DNA of 57,959 nucleotides from MVYY01 sp012517575 (GCA_031629035.1 JAVLUG010000014.1:1-57959), one strand, 5' to 3'; shown: positions 9,365-18,321, counted from the first letter of the stretch. The notes: generated by a model not told the origin, from the sequence alone. Program-made: numbers and translations.

Positions 9365-10048
9365 ATGACACCAGCAGAGAAAAACAACACTATTCAGTCT
9401 CCTTTTTTAGATAGGGCAAAGAAAAAATTAATTAAAGTCTGTGGAATGAAATTTCCGGAAAATATTCGTGCCGTAGCCGAGCTTCGTCCCGATTTCATGG
9501 GTTTTATTTTTTATCCCAAATCGCCGCGGTATGCTGAGCCTTTAAATGTTCCGGTCTTGCATGAATTACCACCCGAAATTTCCAAAATTGGTGTTTTTGT
9601 CAACGAAAAACTTGATCAAATTCTTGCAACGGTTTATAAATATCGGTTGAACGGAGTACAGCTGCATGGAAGCGAAATGGTGAAAATCTGCGATCAACTG
9701 CACGATGCAGGCTTGTTGGTTATCAAGGCTTTCCCTGTGGCTGAAGCTTACAACTTCAAAGTGATGAAACGCTACGAAAAAAGTTGCGACTATTTCCTTT
9801 TCGATGCACAAACTCCCATCTATGGCGGGGCCGGGCAGAAATTCGACTGGCAATTGCTGGAAAATTACAAAGAAAAAACACCTTTTCTTCTCAGTGGCGG
9901 AATTTCGATAGAAGATTTAGAAGATATCAATAAAATTCAACATCCAGCTTTTGCAGGGGTAGATCTGAACAGTCGCTTCGAAATCTCACCAGGTTTGAAA
10001 AATGTTGAGCTTTTAAGTGATTTTATCAACCGGTATCGTACTCTTTAA
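9365..10048 (+). CDS. trpF: Phosphoribosylanthranilate isomerase
   Basis: TrpF catalyses the Amadori rearrangement of phosphoribosylanthranilate. The 227-residue protein has the catalytic cysteine C26 in KVCGMK and the catalytic aspartate D147 in FDAQTPIYGGAGQKFDW. The GVQLHG strand and the C-terminal phosphate loop GVDLNSRFE are present. About 20 residues precede the core, and the ATG at 9365 is the only good start. A gap of 153 bases separates it from trpC, larger than elsewhere in the operon, but no terminator is visible there. Confidence 0.95.
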   Translation: MTPAEKNNTIQSPFLDRAKKKLIKVCGMKFPENIRAVAELRPDFMGFIFYPKSPRYAEPLNVPVLHELPPEISKIGVFVNEKLDQILATVYKYRLNGVQLHGSEMVKICDQLHDAGLLVIKAFPVAEAYNFKVMKRYEKSCDYFLFDAQTPIYGGAGQKFDWQLLENYKEKTPFLLSGGISIEDLEDINKIQHPAFAGVDLNSRFEISPGLKNVELLSDFINRYRTL

Positions 10049-10085
10049 GTTAAAAATATGGAAATCGATATATAAACAATTCATT

Positions 10086-10856
10086 ATGAACAGAATTCAA
10101 CAATTATTCACTCAAAAAAAAGAAAACATCCTTTCGGTATATTTTACGGCCGGTTTTCCAAAGCTGGAAGATACTGTGCGCATCTTAGAAAATTTGCAAA
10201 AATACGGTGTGGATATGGCTGAAATTGGCATCCCTTTCTCCGACCCACTCGCAGATGGACCAGTTATCCAAAACAGCAGTCAGATAGCTTTGCAAAACGG
10301 CATGAATTTAAAGAAACTTTTCAGTCAACTTTCCGCTGTTCGTTCTTCGGTACATATTCCGCTGGTTATGATGGGTTATTTGAATCCGATCATGCAGTTC
10401 GGTTTTGAAAATTTCTGTATCGAATGTAAAAATGTTGGAATTGACGGCATGATTATTCCTGATCTGCCAATGGACGATTATCTGTCGGAATACAGAGAAA
10501 TAGTCGAAAGAAACGGTTTAGAATTTATTTTTCTGATTACGCCCGAAACTTCGGAAGAACGTATTTGTCAGATTGATGAACAAACACATGGATTTATTTA
10601 CATGGTTTCGTCTGCCGGCGTTACCGGTACGCAGAATTCATTTGATCAACATGCGGATTATTTCAATCGAATCAATTCGATGCATTTGAAAAATCCGCGA
10701 CTCATCGGATTTGGCATTTCCAACAAATCCACTCGCGAAACGGCTTCTCGCTATTCTTCAGGTGTAATCATTGGCAGTGCTTTTATAAATGCTTTGCAGG
10801 AAACTACCGATGTAGAGTCAGCCGTAAAATTACTGATAAAAAAGTTGAAAGAATGA
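10086..10856 (+). CDS. trpA: Tryptophan synthase alpha chain
   Basis: TrpA cleaves indole-3-glycerol phosphate to indole, which is channelled to TrpB. I place the start at the ATG at 10086 (MNRIQQLF), which matches the family's N-terminus; the same frame is open further upstream but would overlap trpF. The protein then has 256 residues, with catalytic E46 and D57 in AEIGIPFSDPLADGP, spaced 11 residues apart as in Salmonella TrpA (49 and 60). The phosphate-binding GFGISN and VIIGSAF segments are present. It is the last gene of the operon. Confidence 0.95.
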   Translation: MNRIQQLFTQKKENILSVYFTAGFPKLEDTVRILENLQKYGVDMAEIGIPFSDPLADGPVIQNSSQIALQNGMNLKKLFSQLSAVRSSVHIPLVMMGYLNPIMQFGFENFCIECKNVGIDGMIIPDLPMDDYLSEYREIVERNGLEFIFLITPETSEERICQIDEQTHGFIYMVSSAGVTGTQNSFDQHADYFNRINSMHLKNPRLIGFGISNKSTRETASRYSSGVIIGSAFINALQETTDVESAVKLLIKKLKE

Positions 10857-10877
10857 TTTAGGCTTTTGATAAAATTT

Positions 10878-10919
10878 ATTCAGTCCGGCGAAATTCCTTT
10901 TTTTTTTGCCAGACTGAAT
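10878..10919. terminator. Possible terminator between convergent trpA and trxB
   Basis: The arms ATTCAGTC-C-GGC (10878-10889) and GCC-A-GACTGAAT (10908-10919) pair with a single mismatch. The T run lies inside the loop rather than after the stem, which is unusual for an intrinsic terminator. The location between convergent genes makes a terminator role plausible. Confidence 0.4.
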
Positions 10920-10921
10920 GT

Positions 10922-11884
10922 TTATTTCTTATCCACCAAGTATCTTTCGGCTTCGATGGCTGCCTGGCAACCCGAACCTGCTGCCGAAACAGCTTGACGA
11001 TAATGTGGATCGGCTACGTCTCCCGCAGCAAAAACCCCTTCCACATTGGTTCGCGGAGTACCGGGAATAGTTTTGATATAACCGTTTTCGTCGGTTTCAA
11101 TCCATGGTTTAAACACTTCGGAATTGGGCTTGTGTCCGATGGCCAGAAAAAAACCATCAATAGCGATATGCACCTTTTCCTCATCAGTTTGTCCGCGACG
11201 TTTCACCAAATCAGCTCCTTCTACCACTTTCTCACCTGTTAATCCCAACGTTTCGTGTTCAAAAAGCACTTCAATTTTTGGGTGCTGCAACACGCGTTCC
11301 TGCATTATTTTCGAAGCTCTGAGAAATGGTTTACGCACAATCATATAAACTTTAGAAGCGATATTAGCCAGATAAAGCGCCTCTTCGCAAGCAGTATCGC
11401 CTCCTCCAACAACTGCTACAGGCCGGTTTCTATAAAAAAATCCATCGCACGTGGCACAGGCAGACACGCCCGAACCTGCGTATTTCTGTTCGTCCGGCAA
11501 TCCCAGATATTTTGCTGTAGCACCCGTTGCAATAATAATGCTTTGGGCTTCAATAACTTTTTCGTTGTCGATGGTAACGCGGTAGGGTGAAGCCGAAAAA
11601 TCGGTTGCTGTAACTCTTCCGAATCGAATATCCGCACCAAAACGTTCGGCCTGTTTCTGCATCTTGTCCATCAACTCAGGCCCTGTAATTCCTTCAGGAA
11701 AACCCGGAAAATTCTCCACTTCGTTGGTTGTAGTCAACTGACCGCCCGGTTCCATGCCTTGATAAAGAACAGGAGATAGATTTGCCCGTGAAGCATAAAT
11801 AGCAGCAGTATAGCCTGCCGGTCCGGATCCAATAATCAGACATTGTATCTTTTCGTTTGTTGTCATCTTTTCGTTTGTTGTCAT
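10922..11884 (-). CDS. trxB: Thioredoxin-disulfide reductase
   Basis: TrxB is a cytosolic FAD enzyme that reduces thioredoxin with NADPH. The 320-residue protein has the FAD loop GSGPAGYTAA, the redox pair C143/C146 in CATCDGFF, the NADPH loop GGGDTACEEA and the C-terminal FAD motif GVFAAGDVAD. The N-terminus reads MTTNEK twice because 18 bases are tandemly duplicated at 11849-11884; either ATG (11884 or 11866) could be the start. It follows lolA by 21 bases and probably belongs to the ftsK-lolA-trxB unit. Confidence 0.95.
   Translation of the reverse strand: MTTNEKMTTNEKIQCLIIGSGPAGYTAAIYASRANLSPVLYQGMEPGGQLTTTNEVENFPGFPEGITGPELMDKMQKQAERFGADIRFGRVTATDFSASPYRVTIDNEKVIEAQSIIIATGATAKYLGLPDEQKYAGSGVSACATCDGFFYRNRPVAVVGGGDTACEEALYLANIASKVYMIVRKPFLRASKIMQERVLQHPKIEVLFEHETLGLTGEKVVEGADLVKRRGQTDEEKVHIAIDGFFLAIGHKPNSEVFKPWIETDENGYIKTIPGTPRTNVEGVFAAGDVADPHYRQAVSAAGSGCQAAIEAERYLVDKK
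11849..11884 (-). repeat. 18-bp tandem duplication over the trxB start codon
   Basis: The 18-base unit encoding MTTNEK occurs twice in direct succession, perfectly conserved, so the gene has two equivalent start codons. This looks like a recent slippage duplication. Confidence 0.85.
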
Positions 11885-11905
11885 CTTTTTGTTTTTTTAA
11901 AATTT

Positions 11906-12574
11906 TTATCTCAAATCGTTAATATAAGCGTCTTTGTATTTTTTTGCGTCAAACGTAAATATCTGTTCCGAAACGTTAGCTTTTTTCTGAAACTGGCTGA
12001 GCATCAGAACTGTTCTGGTTCCGTTTTTTTGAGATACGGTGATGGATTGCGGTATTCTGTCCGTTTTTGTAAGCAAAACTTCTATTTCTGCAATGTCTTC
12101 ATTTTTCTTCAATTTAGGTGTCAGCTGTATGCACTGAAGTTGCGAAGAAGTTTTACAGAAACGGATATTGCACTTGTTCCTATAATTGCCCAGAATTGCC
12201 ATCGGATTGGTTTGAACCAACTCCTGCACAGATGGTTCGGTAATGGTAACTTCATTGCCCGATTTCTGATAAGCCCATTGAGTTTTCCCGTCAAACCATA
12301 CTTTCATTTCCTGCATCTCGAGAACGAAACGATTTCCTTTTAAGGTAAATGTTCCGGAATTCGTGTACGAATTTACGCCGTTTTTCTCGATTACCGAAAC
12401 AGTAAAACGCGCGGTGATGACATTGGAACGAGCCAAGTTCAAAAAGCTGTCTATAATTCTTTGTGCATCAGCATCATTTTGTGAGACAACAGGTTGTATC
12501 GAAATTATCGATAACAGTATAGAATAAATGAATGATTTTACCCAATAGCTTGGGTTATGAAACGAAAACCGCAT
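11906..12574 (-). CDS. lolA: LolA-like outer membrane lipoprotein carrier
   Basis: The 222-residue protein has a signal peptide (about 1-31, ending near VVSQ) and a LolA-like half-barrel domain (for example VITARFTVSVIEKNG, GTFTLKGNRFVLEM and MKVWFDGKTQWAYQK). LolA proteins carry lipoproteins across the periplasm to the outer membrane, relevant here because several PUL proteins are lipoproteins. It sits between ftsK and trxB on the same strand, an arrangement I recall as common in Bacteroidota. Sequence conservation of LolA is low, so the family call rests on the overall pattern and context. Confidence 0.8.
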   Translation of the reverse strand: MRFSFHNPSYWVKSFIYSILLSIISIQPVVSQNDADAQRIIDSFLNLARSNVITARFTVSVIEKNGVNSYTNSGTFTLKGNRFVLEMQEMKVWFDGKTQWAYQKSGNEVTITEPSVQELVQTNPMAILGNYRNKCNIRFCKTSSQLQCIQLTPKLKKNEDIAEIEVLLTKTDRIPQSITVSQKNGTRTVLMLSQFQKKANVSEQIFTFDAKKYKDAYINDLR

Positions 12575-12692
12575 AATCGTATTTTTTTAGTGATTTATGT
12601 TGATTATTTCCGGGAATATCGACCGGGAAAAGCAAAAATTTTAGATTTGTTGATAATTAAAAAGATTTCCTCAACGTTTTTTTTTTGAGCCA

Positions 12693-15137
12693 TCAAAGTT
12701 GTTTCAAAATCTGTTCCAAATGATAATCGTCGGGTATCAACACCTGGCGTGCCTTGCTTCCTTCGTTAGGGCCTATGATACCAGCCATTTCAAGCTGATC
12801 GACAATTCGTCCGGCCCGGTTGTAGCCAATGGAAAATTTTCGCTGAATCAATGAAGTAGAACCTTGCTGATTGGCAACAATGAGTCGTGCCGCTTCCTCG
12901 AAAAGTGGATCACGCTTGCTCAAATCAGCTGTTGCAACTCCTCCGTCTCCTTCTGGCTTCACATATTCGGGCAGATAGAAAGCAGTAGGATAACTCTGTT
13001 GTTCGCTGATAAAATGGACAATATTTTCCACTTCAGGTGTATCCACAAAGGCACATTGTACCCGAATCAAGTCATTCCCCTGCGAAAACAGCATATCGCC
13101 GCGTCCTACCAATTGGTTGGCGCCAGGTGCATCAAGAATGGTTCGCGAATCCATCATTGACGAAACGCGAAAAGCTACCCGTGCGGGGAAATTGGCTTTG
13201 ATAATTCCGGTAATAATATTGACTGAAGGACGTTGCGTCGCAATAATCATGTGAATACCCACAGCTCTTGCCAGCTGGGCAATGCGCGCAATAGGCATTT
13301 CTACTTCCTTGCCTGCCGTCATGATCAGGTCGCCAAATTCGTCAATAATTACCACAATGTAAGGCAGAAAACGGTGTCCTTTTTCCGGATTCAAATGCCG
13401 CAATGTGAATTTTTCATTGTATTCCTTTATATTTCTGGCATGTGCCTTTTTCAGCAAATCGTAACGCATATCCATTTCCCCACAAAGCGAATTCAGTGTT
13501 TCAACCACTTTGCTGGTATCAGTGATGATGGCTTCGCTGCCATCGGGTAGTTTTGCCAGGAAATGTTTTTCGATACCGGCGTAAATATTGAATTCCACTT
13601 TTTTGGGATCCACCAGTACCAGTTTCAGTTCGGACGGATGTTTTTTGTAAAGCAACGAAGTGATGATGGCATTCAGACCTACCGATTTCCCCTGCCCGGT
13701 TGCTCCGGCTACCAACAGGTGTGGCATTTTAACCAAATCGACCATAAAAATTTCATTGGTGATGGTACGACCAAAAGCAATAGGAAGTTCAAATTTCGAC
13801 TCTTGAAATTTTTTCGAAGCAATGATAGAATGCATTGAAACAATTTGCGGATCGTTGTTGGGTACTTCTATCCCAATGGTGCCTTTTCCGGGAATGGGAG
13901 CAATGATACGAATGCCTGTTGCGGCAAGGCTGAGCATAATGTCCGATTCGAGATTTCTAATTTTGGAAATTCTCACTCCGGCTTTTGGAACAATTTCGTA
14001 GAGCGTAATGGTTGGCCCAACTGTTGCTTTAATGGTTTCTATTTCAATGTCGAAATTCAACAAAGTATTGATAATGCGATTTTTGTTGGCAATTTGCTCT
14101 GCCATGTCGATGGGCGTTTCGTTGTCGGTGCCGTAAACTTTGAGCAAATCGAGCGTCGGGAAATGATAGTGCGACAAATCGAGTGTGGGATCATATTTCC
14201 CCAATTTGGCAAGATTATAATTGGGATCTTCCTGCACACTGTCATTTTCTCCACTGCTTTCAAAATCCACCAGTTTGCTTTCTTCCTTGTTTTCCGGTGC
14301 TTCCACCTCAAAAACCACTTTTTCGGTTTGTGATGCTGCACTGTTTTTTGAAAATTCTTCGTGCGGTTCATTTTCTACCCCAGACGAAATCCATTCTTCG
14401 GGAACAATTTCTGTACCTACTGCCACGGTTGGTTCCACGTCAATTTCTCCGGAAGGCGACACCTGTACTTTTTTCTTTTTGAAAAGATTTCGTAGTAAAG
14501 GAAGTGAAGAGGCGGAGGCAACCACAAGATAAACGATAAAGCTACCGCCCATAAGTAGGAACGAGCCGGAAGCACCAATATAGGAAACCAGCCACTGCGC
14601 TGCATAATCGCCATGACCGCCTGCAAGCGAAAAAAACAAAACGTCGGAAAAATAAGGCGAAAGTGTCAGTCCCAGCGCTACCGAGAGCCAAACCAGCCAG
14701 AATGCACAATGAAAAAATGCCCTCCAAATCGATTTTTCATGAGCTTTCATTAACCGCAAGGCTACCCAAATGCCAAAAATCGGGATAAAGAAAGCCGAAA
14801 TACCAAACCATCGGTTGATAAGATGTTCGGCAGCAATGGCGCCGGTAACGGAAGTCCAGTTCTGAATCAGTGTTCTCTTATCGTGGAGTTCATTCCATGA
14901 CAAATCGATCTTGCTCTGGTCGGCTGCACCCGTAAAAAAATAGGATACAAAAGCCAGCAACAAGTACAGCATCACCAGCAACAGCAAAAATCCAACTATA
15001 AAATGCGTACGCTCATCGGAGAAGAAATTGAGTGCTTTTCTCCCAAAAGCATTGTCAGAAGATTTTTTATCCGTTTTCTTGTCTGGTTTGCCGGAAGTAG
15101 TTCGTCTGCCGTTTTTTACAGGTTTTTTTGGTGCCAT
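12693..15137 (-). CDS. ftsK: DNA translocase FtsK/SpoIIIE
   Basis: This 814-residue protein pumps chromosomal DNA at the division septum and coordinates dimer resolution. It has four membrane helices in the N-terminal 215 residues (about 46-68, 105-128, 140-165 and 193-213) and an acidic linker (about 225-310). The RecA-like motor follows, with Walker A GATGQGKS at 478-485 and Walker B-type IIDEFGDL. The C-terminal gamma domain (about 745-814, RKFSIGYNRAGRIVDQLEMAGIIGP) recognises polarity sequences. The N-terminus is lysine-rich. The gene is separated from lolA by 118 bases. Confidence 0.96.
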   Translation of the reverse strand: MAPKKPVKNGRRTTSGKPDKKTDKKSSDNAFGRKALNFFSDERTHFIVGFLLLLVMLYLLLAFVSYFFTGAADQSKIDLSWNELHDKRTLIQNWTSVTGAIAAEHLINRWFGISAFFIPIFGIWVALRLMKAHEKSIWRAFFHCAFWLVWLSVALGLTLSPYFSDVLFFSLAGGHGDYAAQWLVSYIGASGSFLLMGGSFIVYLVVASASSLPLLRNLFKKKKVQVSPSGEIDVEPTVAVGTEIVPEEWISSGVENEPHEEFSKNSAASQTEKVVFEVEAPENKEESKLVDFESSGENDSVQEDPNYNLAKLGKYDPTLDLSHYHFPTLDLLKVYGTDNETPIDMAEQIANKNRIINTLLNFDIEIETIKATVGPTITLYEIVPKAGVRISKIRNLESDIMLSLAATGIRIIAPIPGKGTIGIEVPNNDPQIVSMHSIIASKKFQESKFELPIAFGRTITNEIFMVDLVKMPHLLVAGATGQGKSVGLNAIITSLLYKKHPSELKLVLVDPKKVEFNIYAGIEKHFLAKLPDGSEAIITDTSKVVETLNSLCGEMDMRYDLLKKAHARNIKEYNEKFTLRHLNPEKGHRFLPYIVVIIDEFGDLIMTAGKEVEMPIARIAQLARAVGIHMIIATQRPSVNIITGIIKANFPARVAFRVSSMMDSRTILDAPGANQLVGRGDMLFSQGNDLIRVQCAFVDTPEVENIVHFISEQQSYPTAFYLPEYVKPEGDGGVATADLSKRDPLFEEAARLIVANQQGSTSLIQRKFSIGYNRAGRIVDQLEMAGIIGPNEGSKARQVLIPDDYHLEQILKQL

Positions 15138-15357
15138 TTGCCGAATTGATAATTGAAATTTTCAAATTTTTCGTTTTTGAGTATTTTCCATTTCATAAAA
15201 CTGTTCATTACGCAACAATCCATTTTTACGCCGTATTTTTTTAAAATTTTTCGAATACGATATCAGTTGCGGAGCAGAACATAAGATTTTTCTCCTTCAG
15301 ATACAAAAATTTAAATATCCAGGTCATTAATTTTTTGAGAAGATCATTTTATTAATG

Positions 15358-15391
15358 CAAATATACAGGAATTTTTCCATTGAACTGCAAA
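15358..15391 (-). promoter_or_regulatory. Possible minus-strand promoter toward ftsK
   Basis: On the minus strand TTTG (complement of 15388-15391) and TATATTTG (complement of 15358-15365, a perfect TAnnTTTG match) are separated by 22 bases. The distance to ftsK (over 200 bases) is long, so the assignment is tentative. Confidence 0.35.
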
Positions 15392-15547
15392 ATACATTGT
15401 TTGAGACGTGCAGGGAACGACTGACAAATAGACCGATTCGATAGGAATGATTCGGATCTAAAACATAATATGATTTTAGAAATTACTGTGCAATTTTTAA
15501 TTTTATTTACGTTTTGAGTCCGATTTATTGAGGCCAATTTGGTATTT

Positions 15548-15575
15548 GTAGAGACGTAGCATGCTACGTCTCTAC
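15548..15575. repeat. 28-bp perfect palindrome, REP-like
   Basis: The half GTAGAGACGTAGCA (15548-15561) is followed immediately by its exact reverse complement (15562-15575), with no spacer. Palindromes built on GTAGAGACG...CGTCTCTAC recur in many Bacteroidota and cyanobacterial genomes as small dispersed repeats. Only one copy was noticed in this window. Confidence 0.8.
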
Positions 15576-15722
15576 CCATGGAAAATTTCGGTTCAATGAA
15601 AAAAATGCAGTCAATTTATCCATGTTCGCTAAATTTTTTATGAATAAATATTCCAGAAGACATATCAGATTTCATAAATTTTTCCGTTACTTTGTACTGA
15701 AAACAATTTAATAAACACTATT

Positions 15723-16292
15723 ATGGAAAAATCAAACGAAATAACCATGGAAAACCTTTTGGCTGAATTGGAGAATTTGAAAGCCAAAACATCACAACTG
15801 GAAAATTCAGCTAAAAAAGATCAGTTGTCAATAGCTATTATTTCCGGCGACATGGATAAAATTATGGCCGGTATGATTATATCGCTGGCAGCTGCTGCCA
15901 TGGACACGAAAGTGAAACTGTTCTTTTCATTCTGGGGATTAGCCGCATTGCGCGATCCAAAAAAAACCGTGAAAGGTAAAAACTTTATTTCCAAAATGTT
16001 TGGATGTATGTTGCCCAAAGGCTACGGAAAACTGAAATTGTCCAAGCACAATATGTGTGGGATGGGGCCAATGATGATGAAAAACTTGATGAAAAAACAG
16101 CATGTACTTTCACTGGACGAAATGTTTAAGGAAGCTGCCGAATTAGGAATCGAAATTACGGCTTGCGAAATGACCATGAATTTGATGGGATTTAAAAAAG
16201 AAGAATTTATCGATTATCCACATTTCCATATTGCAGGAGCAGCAACTTTTGTGGCAGATGCCGGCGAAAGTGCCATGCAATGGATGATATAA
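15723..16292 (+). CDS. DsrE/DsrF-like sulfur-transfer protein
   Basis: The 189-residue protein has a short N-terminal helix rich in Leu/Glu/Lys (residues 9-32) and a DsrE-like domain beginning LSIAIISGDMDKIMAGMIISLAAAAM. It contains cysteines C95, C112 and C148; the last lies in ITACEMTMNLMG, which corresponds to the conserved active cysteine of DsrE2-type proteins. Such proteins are cytosolic carriers of persulfide sulfur and often work with TusA, which is encoded next. It starts the redox cluster, 43 bases ahead of tusA. Its actual sulfur donor and acceptor cannot be inferred. Confidence 0.82.
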   Translation: MEKSNEITMENLLAELENLKAKTSQLENSAKKDQLSIAIISGDMDKIMAGMIISLAAAAMDTKVKLFFSFWGLAALRDPKKTVKGKNFISKMFGCMLPKGYGKLKLSKHNMCGMGPMMMKNLMKKQHVLSLDEMFKEAAELGIEITACEMTMNLMGFKKEEFIDYPHFHIAGAATFVADAGESAMQWMI

Positions 16293-16301
16293 GAAAAAAC
16301 C

Positions 16302-16319
16302 AAATATAAATATAAATAT
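16302..16319 (+). repeat. Three AAATAT tandem repeats
   Basis: The hexamer AAATAT occurs three times in a row between the DsrE-like gene and tusA, just ahead of the tusA ribosome-binding region. It may arise by slippage and could vary between strains. Confidence 0.6.
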
Positions 16320-16335
16320 AAAAAATCAACAAATT

Positions 16336-16587
16336 ATGACCACTGAAGAATTAAAAAACCTTACCGTAGCCAAATCGGTAGATGCACGTGGAACTGCCTG
16401 TCCTGGACCACTTTTGGAAGCAAAAAAAGCAATTGGAACCATTCAATCAGGCGAAATTTTGGAAGTTTTGTCGGCAGATGAAGGCACAAAAAATGACTTG
16501 CCAAAATGGTGTAACAAACAAGGAAACGAATTCCTTGGTATGGTAGAAGAAAACGGATATTACAAACTATATCTTAGAAAGAAATAA
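16336..16587 (+). CDS. tusA: TusA-family sulfurtransferase
   Basis: This 83-residue protein has the TusA fold with the signature CPGP at residues 22-25 (DARGTACPGPLLEAKKAI). C22 is the persulfide-carrying cysteine, and C59 is a second cysteine. TusA proteins relay sulfur as protein-bound persulfide, for example to tRNA thiolation or to dissimilatory sulfur enzymes. Here it stands between a DsrE-like protein and Hdr-like electron-transfer proteins, which points to a dissimilatory or redox role rather than tRNA modification. The next gene starts 10 bases after its stop. Confidence 0.92.
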   Translation: MTTEELKNLTVAKSVDARGTACPGPLLEAKKAIGTIQSGEILEVLSADEGTKNDLPKWCNKQGNEFLGMVEENGYYKLYLRKK

Positions 16588-16597
16588 TTTTTCCTCA

Positions 16598-17011
16598 ATG
16601 ATAAGCTCTCTGAAGAAAAATGCAAAAATTCTGGTATTTTCCACTGAGAAAATTTCAGATCCAGCTATTGATATGGCCGGGCTACTTAAACTACATTATC
16701 CACCCACAGTTTATACTATTACGGTTCCATGTTCCAGCGGAATAAAGCCCAGTTGGATTATGCATGCTTTTGAAAAAGGCTTTGATGGCGTTTTTATAGC
16801 TGCCGATGGAACAGACTGTGTGTTCGGTGAAAGTTGCACCGAAAAAACCGGTAAAGTAGTGTCAATGACCCACGAAAAAATGAAACAGAACAATTTGGAT
16901 CCTGCCCGATTGCGAATGGCTGCTCTTTGCTCCGTTTGCAGCGATGCTTTTATCAGGCAAGTTCGAAGTTTGAATGAGTATTTGATTAAAACTCGTTATT
17001 CGGAAAAATAA
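16598..17011 (+). CDS. MvhD-like hydrogenase/heterodisulfide reductase iron-sulfur subunit
   Basis: The 137-residue protein resembles MvhD, the small [2Fe-2S] protein that passes electrons to HdrA in methanogens and is found as the C-terminal domain of QmoB in sulfate reducers. Visible features are the VPCSSGIKPSWIMHAFEKGFDGVFIA segment and five cysteines (C45, C74, C80, C111, C114) at positions typical of the family. No hydrogenase gene is nearby, so the electron source is probably a flavoprotein of the cluster. Its stop is separated by 3 bases from the ATG of the following HdrA-like gene. Confidence 0.82.
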   Translation: MISSLKKNAKILVFSTEKISDPAIDMAGLLKLHYPPTVYTITVPCSSGIKPSWIMHAFEKGFDGVFIAADGTDCVFGESCTEKTGKVVSMTHEKMKQNNLDPARLRMAALCSVCSDAFIRQVRSLNEYLIKTRYSEK

Positions 17012-17014
17012 CCA

Positions 17015-18313
17015 ATGGAGGAAAAAAGAAAAAAAATTGAATATGATGCGCTGGTTGTTGGTGCAGGTATTGCAGGTGGAGAAACTGCTTTGAATTTGGC
17101 TAACAATGGCTATAAAGTATTGTTGGTGGAAAGGGATCATTCTATTGGAGGAAAAATGATTTTGTTGAGCAAGGTTTTTCCGACGTTGGATTGCGCTGCC
17201 TGCATTACCACACCTAAAGTTTCAGAAATAGCTCGTCATCCCAATATTACGGTCTTTACCGAAAGTGAAGTTACAAGTATCGTAAAAAAAACCGAATCGC
17301 TATTTATAGCTCAGATTACCAAAAATCCACGTTTTGTTCATGTGGAAGATTGTACTGCCTGCCAATTGTGTGAGCAAGCATGTCCTGTTAACGTTCGTGA
17401 TGAATATCAGTTTGGTCTGGTTGGCCGAAAGGCAGCCTATATCCCTTTTAGCATAGCCAATCCCAAAGCTGCTGTTATTGACCTTGAACAATGTACACTT
17501 TGTGGCGCCTGCGAGCGGGCTTGTCCTACCCATTGCATTGACTTTACTATGGAAACGGATTATTTTGAATTACAGACAAAAACAGTAGTATTGGCTACAG
17601 GTTTTCGACTGTTTGACCCGCTTAAAATTCCACGTTTCGGCTATGGAAAATACAAAAATGTGGTTACTTCCATGCAAATGGAACGAGAAATAGCTCCAAC
17701 AAGACCTTATCACACCATTCTTAGACCGGGCGACGGAAAAATCCCCGATCGCATTGCTTATGTTCTTTGTGCCGGTTCGCGCGACGACAGTGTAGGCAAT
17801 CCTATTTGTTCACAAGTATGCTGCATGTATTCGATGAAACAGGCGCAACTGTTAATGGGTGCTCTTCCAATGGCAGACATTACCATTTATTACATTGATA
17901 TTCGTTCTTTCGGCAAAGGCTTTGAGGAATTTTACCAGCAAGCCAAAGACATGGGAGTCAGTTTTGTAAAAGGGAAAATAGGAAAAATTTCCGAAAAAGA
18001 AAATGGGAATCTGATGTTGCGATATGAAGATATTCAGGAAGGAATACTGAAAGAAGCCGAACACGATATGGTGGTATTGTCGGTGGGAATGCTGTCCAAT
18101 CCGTCTGTCAATCAAATTTTTGAAGGAGAGATGTTGCAATTGGATGCTTTAAATTTTATTCAACAAAGTGACTTGCTAGGTAGTCCTGCAAAAACAAGTA
18201 TCGATGGAGTTTTCGTTGCCGGTACGGCATCCGGACCAATGGATATTCCAGATTCTATTTTATCTGCAGGATCAGCTTCGTCCGAAGCCATCAGTTACTT
18301 AATTCAACATTAA
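17015..18313 (+). CDS. HdrA/QmoA-like FAD iron-sulfur protein
   Basis: The 432-residue protein has an N-terminal FAD loop (VVGAGIAGGETALNLANNG), the HdrA cysteine pair C60/C63 in TLDCAACITTPK, and an inserted ferredoxin domain binding two [4Fe-4S] clusters (C113, C116, C119, C123 and C160, C163, C166, C170). It ends in an FAD-binding segment (DGVFVAGTASGPMDI). HdrA-type proteins bifurcate or relay electrons through flavin; the short length and gene order resemble QmoA. It lies in the middle of the cluster with nearly abutting neighbours. Partners are likely the MvhD-like protein and the second HdrA-like protein. Confidence 0.85.
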   Translation: MEEKRKKIEYDALVVGAGIAGGETALNLANNGYKVLLVERDHSIGGKMILLSKVFPTLDCAACITTPKVSEIARHPNITVFTESEVTSIVKKTESLFIAQITKNPRFVHVEDCTACQLCEQACPVNVRDEYQFGLVGRKAAYIPFSIANPKAAVIDLEQCTLCGACERACPTHCIDFTMETDYFELQTKTVVLATGFRLFDPLKIPRFGYGKYKNVVTSMQMEREIAPTRPYHTILRPGDGKIPDRIAYVLCAGSRDDSVGNPICSQVCCMYSMKQAQLLMGALPMADITIYYIDIRSFGKGFEEFYQQAKDMGVSFVKGKIGKISEKENGNLMLRYEDIQEGILKEAEHDMVVLSVGMLSNPSVNQIFEGEMLQLDALNFIQQSDLLGSPAKTSIDGVFVAGTASGPMDIPDSILSAGSASSEAISYLIQH

Positions 18314-18321
18314 TAAGATTG

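Larger units (their letters stand above)
15138..15722. other. Large intergenic region upstream of ftsK and the sulfur/redox cluster
   Basis: This 585-base AT-rich region between divergent genes encodes no protein I can support. It contains a perfect 28-bp palindrome (15548-15575) and a possible minus-strand promoter (15358-15391). Near 15687-15694 there is a weak plus-strand -7 element (TTACTTTG) about 30 bases before the DsrE-like gene. Confidence 0.6.

Noticed and set aside
10017..10085. Upstream extension of trpA overlapping trpF
   Set aside because: The extra 23 residues have no match to the TrpA N-terminus, while the internal ATG at 10086 gives the standard start.
11843..12343. Open frame of 166 codons on the plus strand opposite lolA
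   Set aside because: It is rich in Phe, Cys and His and lies wholly opposite well-supported lolA codons; it is a shadow frame.
15548..15575. Phage or plasmid attachment site
   Set aside because: No integrase, tRNA or direct-repeat pair accompanies the palindrome.
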